NCBI GenBank assembly: GCA_016209725.1
Contig: JACQVO010000074.1
Coordinates: 1-7,531 of the forward strand
Direction of reading: 5' to 3'
Length of the DNA: 7,531 nucleotides
Source of the DNA: Candidatus Methylomirabilota bacterium
Lineage (GTDB): Bacteria > Methylomirabilota > Methylomirabilia > Methylomirabilales > 2-02-FULL-66-22
The number at the start of each line of letters is the position of its first letter. Positions within the stretch are counted from its first letter, which is position 1. The notes under the pieces are model-generated. The model was not told where the DNA came from, did not search any database, and saw only the letters and a program-made list of their open reading frames with translations. Of the stretch, positions 6,344 to 7,531 are shown in pieces. Made by a program: the position numbers and the translations under genes.

Positions 6344-7416
6344 CGCGGAGTCTGCTCCGGTGCTTGCGGAAGAAGCGCCCACACTTCCGGGATCAGGACT
6401 CGAAGGATCGCCGCCGTGGGAACGGCGAGCAGAATGCCCCAGACTCCGAGGAGCTTCCCGGCGGCCAGCACGGTCACCAGCACCACCAGAGGGTGCAGCC
6501 CGATCCGGTGGCCGACGACCCGCGGCGTGATCACGAAGGCGTCCAGCATGTACACCCCGGCATAGACCGCCGCGACCAGGAGGCCATGACTCACGTCGCC
6601 GAACTCGAGGAACGCCAGGAGCACGGCCGTGACCGTGCTGAGCATCGGGCCGATATAGGGGATGAACGTCGCCAGGCCCGAGGCCACGGCCATCACGATC
6701 GCCAGCTTCATCCCGACCAAGGCGAGGCCCACGCCCAGCAGGACCGCCACGACCGCGCACACCGTCGCCTGGCCCCGCAGAAACTGTCGCAGGGCCCCAT
6801 CCATTCCGGAGGTGACCCGTTCCAGCCAGGCCCGCTGCGCGCCGGATAGGCGGCGCAGGAGACGGGCCTTCACTTCGGGGCCCTCCTGAAGGAAGAACAC
6901 CCAGAACATCGGGATGATCAGGAGATCCAGGACGGTGGTGACGAGCCCGACCACGCTGGATGCCGCGGCAGCCACCATCGCCTGCGCCCGCTGGGTGAGC
7001 CACGGCCCCCACCCGCCGCGGAGACCCCAGAGTTCCCGGGCCGCCTCTGGAAGCGTGGCGGGGAGCTGGATCCCCACGGTCGCCTGGAGGCGCGGGACGA
7101 CCTGTGCGTAGGCCTCGGCCGCCTTGCCTGGGAGGGTGGCGGCCGCCCAGCGGAGCTCCGCGGCGACTCGCGGTCCCAGCGCCGCCAGCGCAGCGGTCAG
7201 GAGGAGGGCGAGAGCCGCTCCCACACAGATGATGCCCCGCCCGCGCCCCCCCACGAGCCGTGCCAGCCGCGTCACGGGGGGGTCCAGGACATACGCCAGG
7301 ACGAAAGCCAGGAGGATCAGGAGCAGGAGCGTTCGCAGTTGGTAGATCAGGACGAGAGCCAGGGCGGCACCGATCAGGGCCGCGATCCGGATCGCCCAGC
7401 GCACCCGGTCGTTCAT
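6340..7416 (-). CDS. AI-2E family transporter (PerM/TqsA-like permease)
   Basis: 358-residue integral membrane protein of the AI-2E exporter family. Hydrophobic segments fall at about 9-27, 29-46, 62-82, 153-178, 217-245, 246-268, 278-296 and 308-342, with a large polar region at 83-150, as is usual for the family. Signature stretches are LAFVLAYVLDPPVTRLAR (36-53), LDLLIIPMFWVFFLQEG (163-179), FIPYIGPMLS (251-260) and ITPRVVGHRIGLHPLVVLVTVLAAGKLLGVWGILLAVPTAA (296-336). Members move small molecules or ions across the inner membrane; substrate specificity cannot be read from the sequence, and export of autoinducer-2 should not be assumed. ATG 7416 shares one base with the upstream TGA; GTG 7419 would overlap it by four. 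No convincing ribosome binding site is seen, so translation is probably coupled to pgsA. Its own stop overlaps the radical SAM start. Confidence 0.93.
   Translation of the reverse strand: MNDRVRWAIRIAALIGAALALVLIYQLRTLLLLILLAFVLAYVLDPPVTRLARLVGGRGRGIICVGAALALLLTAALAALGPRVAAELRWAAATLPGKAAEAYAQVVPRLQATVGIQLPATLPEAARELWGLRGGWGPWLTQRAQAMVAAAASSVVGLVTTVLDLLIIPMFWVFFLQEGPEVKARLLRRLSGAQRAWLERVTSGMDGALRQFLRGQATVCAVVAVLLGVGLALVGMKLAIVMAVASGLATFIPYIGPMLSTVTAVLLAFLEFGDVSHGLLVAAVYAGVYMLDAFVITPRVVGHRIGLHPLVVLVTVLAAGKLLGVWGILLAVPTAAILRVLIPEVWALLPQAPEQTPR
6346..6359 (-). promoter_or_regulatory. Small hairpin before the radical SAM start codon
   Basis: The transcript reads CGGAG-CAGA-CUCCG two bases before AUG 6343: a 5-bp stem holding the only GGAG near that start, 11 nt away. 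It lies in the last codons of the transporter gene and fits coupled translation across the ATGA overlap. It is short and could be chance. Confidence 0.3.
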
Positions 7417-7531
7417 CACAGATCGTTCAGGAGCCGGGCCCCCCGATAGATGTAGTCCAGGCCCGAGGCAATTGTGAGGGCCAGTGTCACGACGGTCAGC
7501 GGCAGGATGGCCGGCTTCACGTCCGGGAGGA
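7416..7531 (-). CDS. pgsA: C-terminus of probable CDP-diacylglycerol-glycerol-3-phosphate 3-phosphatidyltransferase
   Basis: Only the last 37 codons and the stop are inside the window. The peptide has one hydrophobic helix (AILPLTVVTLALTIASG) followed by LDYIYRGARLLNDL. That matches the last membrane segment and the SGLDY-(I/F/L)-(Y/W)-R tail common in PgsA and related CDP-alcohol phosphatidyltransferases, which make phosphatidylglycerophosphate in the inner membrane. The catalytic CDP-alcohol motif lies beyond the window, so the assignment rests on this tail alone. The TGA (7418-7416) overlaps the start of the transporter gene, which suggests one operon. Confidence 0.65.
   Translation of the reverse strand, partial: LPDVKPAILPLTVVTLALTIASGLDYIYRGARLLNDL

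Noticed and set aside
5675..6565. 296-codon open frame on the plus strand
   Set aside because: Antisense to the radical SAM gene and the transporter end; no motif, no ribosome binding site, and it crosses a real gene junction.
6344..7012. Long N-terminal extension of the radical SAM frame
   Set aside because: It lies inside the transporter gene in another frame, is low-complexity Gly/Arg/Pro, and the ATGA start at 6343 gives a normal family N-terminus.
1..7531. CRISPR array, transposon, integrase, tRNA or rRNA gene
   Set aside because: No spaced identical repeats, no transposase or integrase motifs, and no cloverleaf or rRNA-like conserved stretch were seen.

Overview
All recognisable genes in this window lie on the minus strand, so the order of transcription runs from high to low coordinates. 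The DNA is GC-rich, with strong G/C at third codon positions. That is why long shadow frames appear on the plus strand. The gene set is bacterial: PgsA, an AI-2E-type permease, a DUF512 radical SAM protein, ThiI and ArgS. The mix, with epimerases of the HpnA or dihydroflavonol-reductase type, would fit an uncultivated GC-rich soil or subsurface lineage such as Rokubacteria/Methylomirabilota or a deltaproteobacterial relative. That placement is an inference and is weakly held.

Layout in the direction of transcription: (1) the last 37 codons of a likely pgsA (7531-7416); (2) an AI-2E family transporter whose start touches the pgsA stop; (3) a PDZ-radical SAM-DUF512 protein joined to the transporter by an ATGA overlap; (4) a 69 bp gap holding a short GGATCC-centred direct repeat; (5) a remnant of an extended-SDR epimerase, missing both its N-terminal glycine-rich loop and its C-terminal third; (6) an apparently intact paralogue of that epimerase, joined by another ATGA overlap with a strong hairpin right before the start codon; (7) a remnant of a condensation-type acyltransferase, with ends that match but a missing middle and a change of frame; (8) a 189 bp spacer with a weak candidate promoter; (9) thiI, with a good ribosome binding site and a low-complexity tail encoded by a heptamer tandem repeat; (10) after 44 bp, argS, which runs off the window just at its KMSK-like loop.

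The outer genes are housekeeping functions: phospholipid synthesis, tRNA thiolation or thiamine thiazole sulfur transfer, and arginine charging. The middle part (about 2.6-5.0 kb) looks like a small lipid- or glycolipid-modifying cluster (two SDR epimerases plus an acyltransferase) that is being lost. One of its three genes looks complete and two carry large deletions. I see no CRISPR array, transposase, integrase, tRNA or rRNA gene. I do not see a clearly new system. The best leads are the eroded cluster, the hairpins at the ATGA junctions and the heptamer repeat in thiI.
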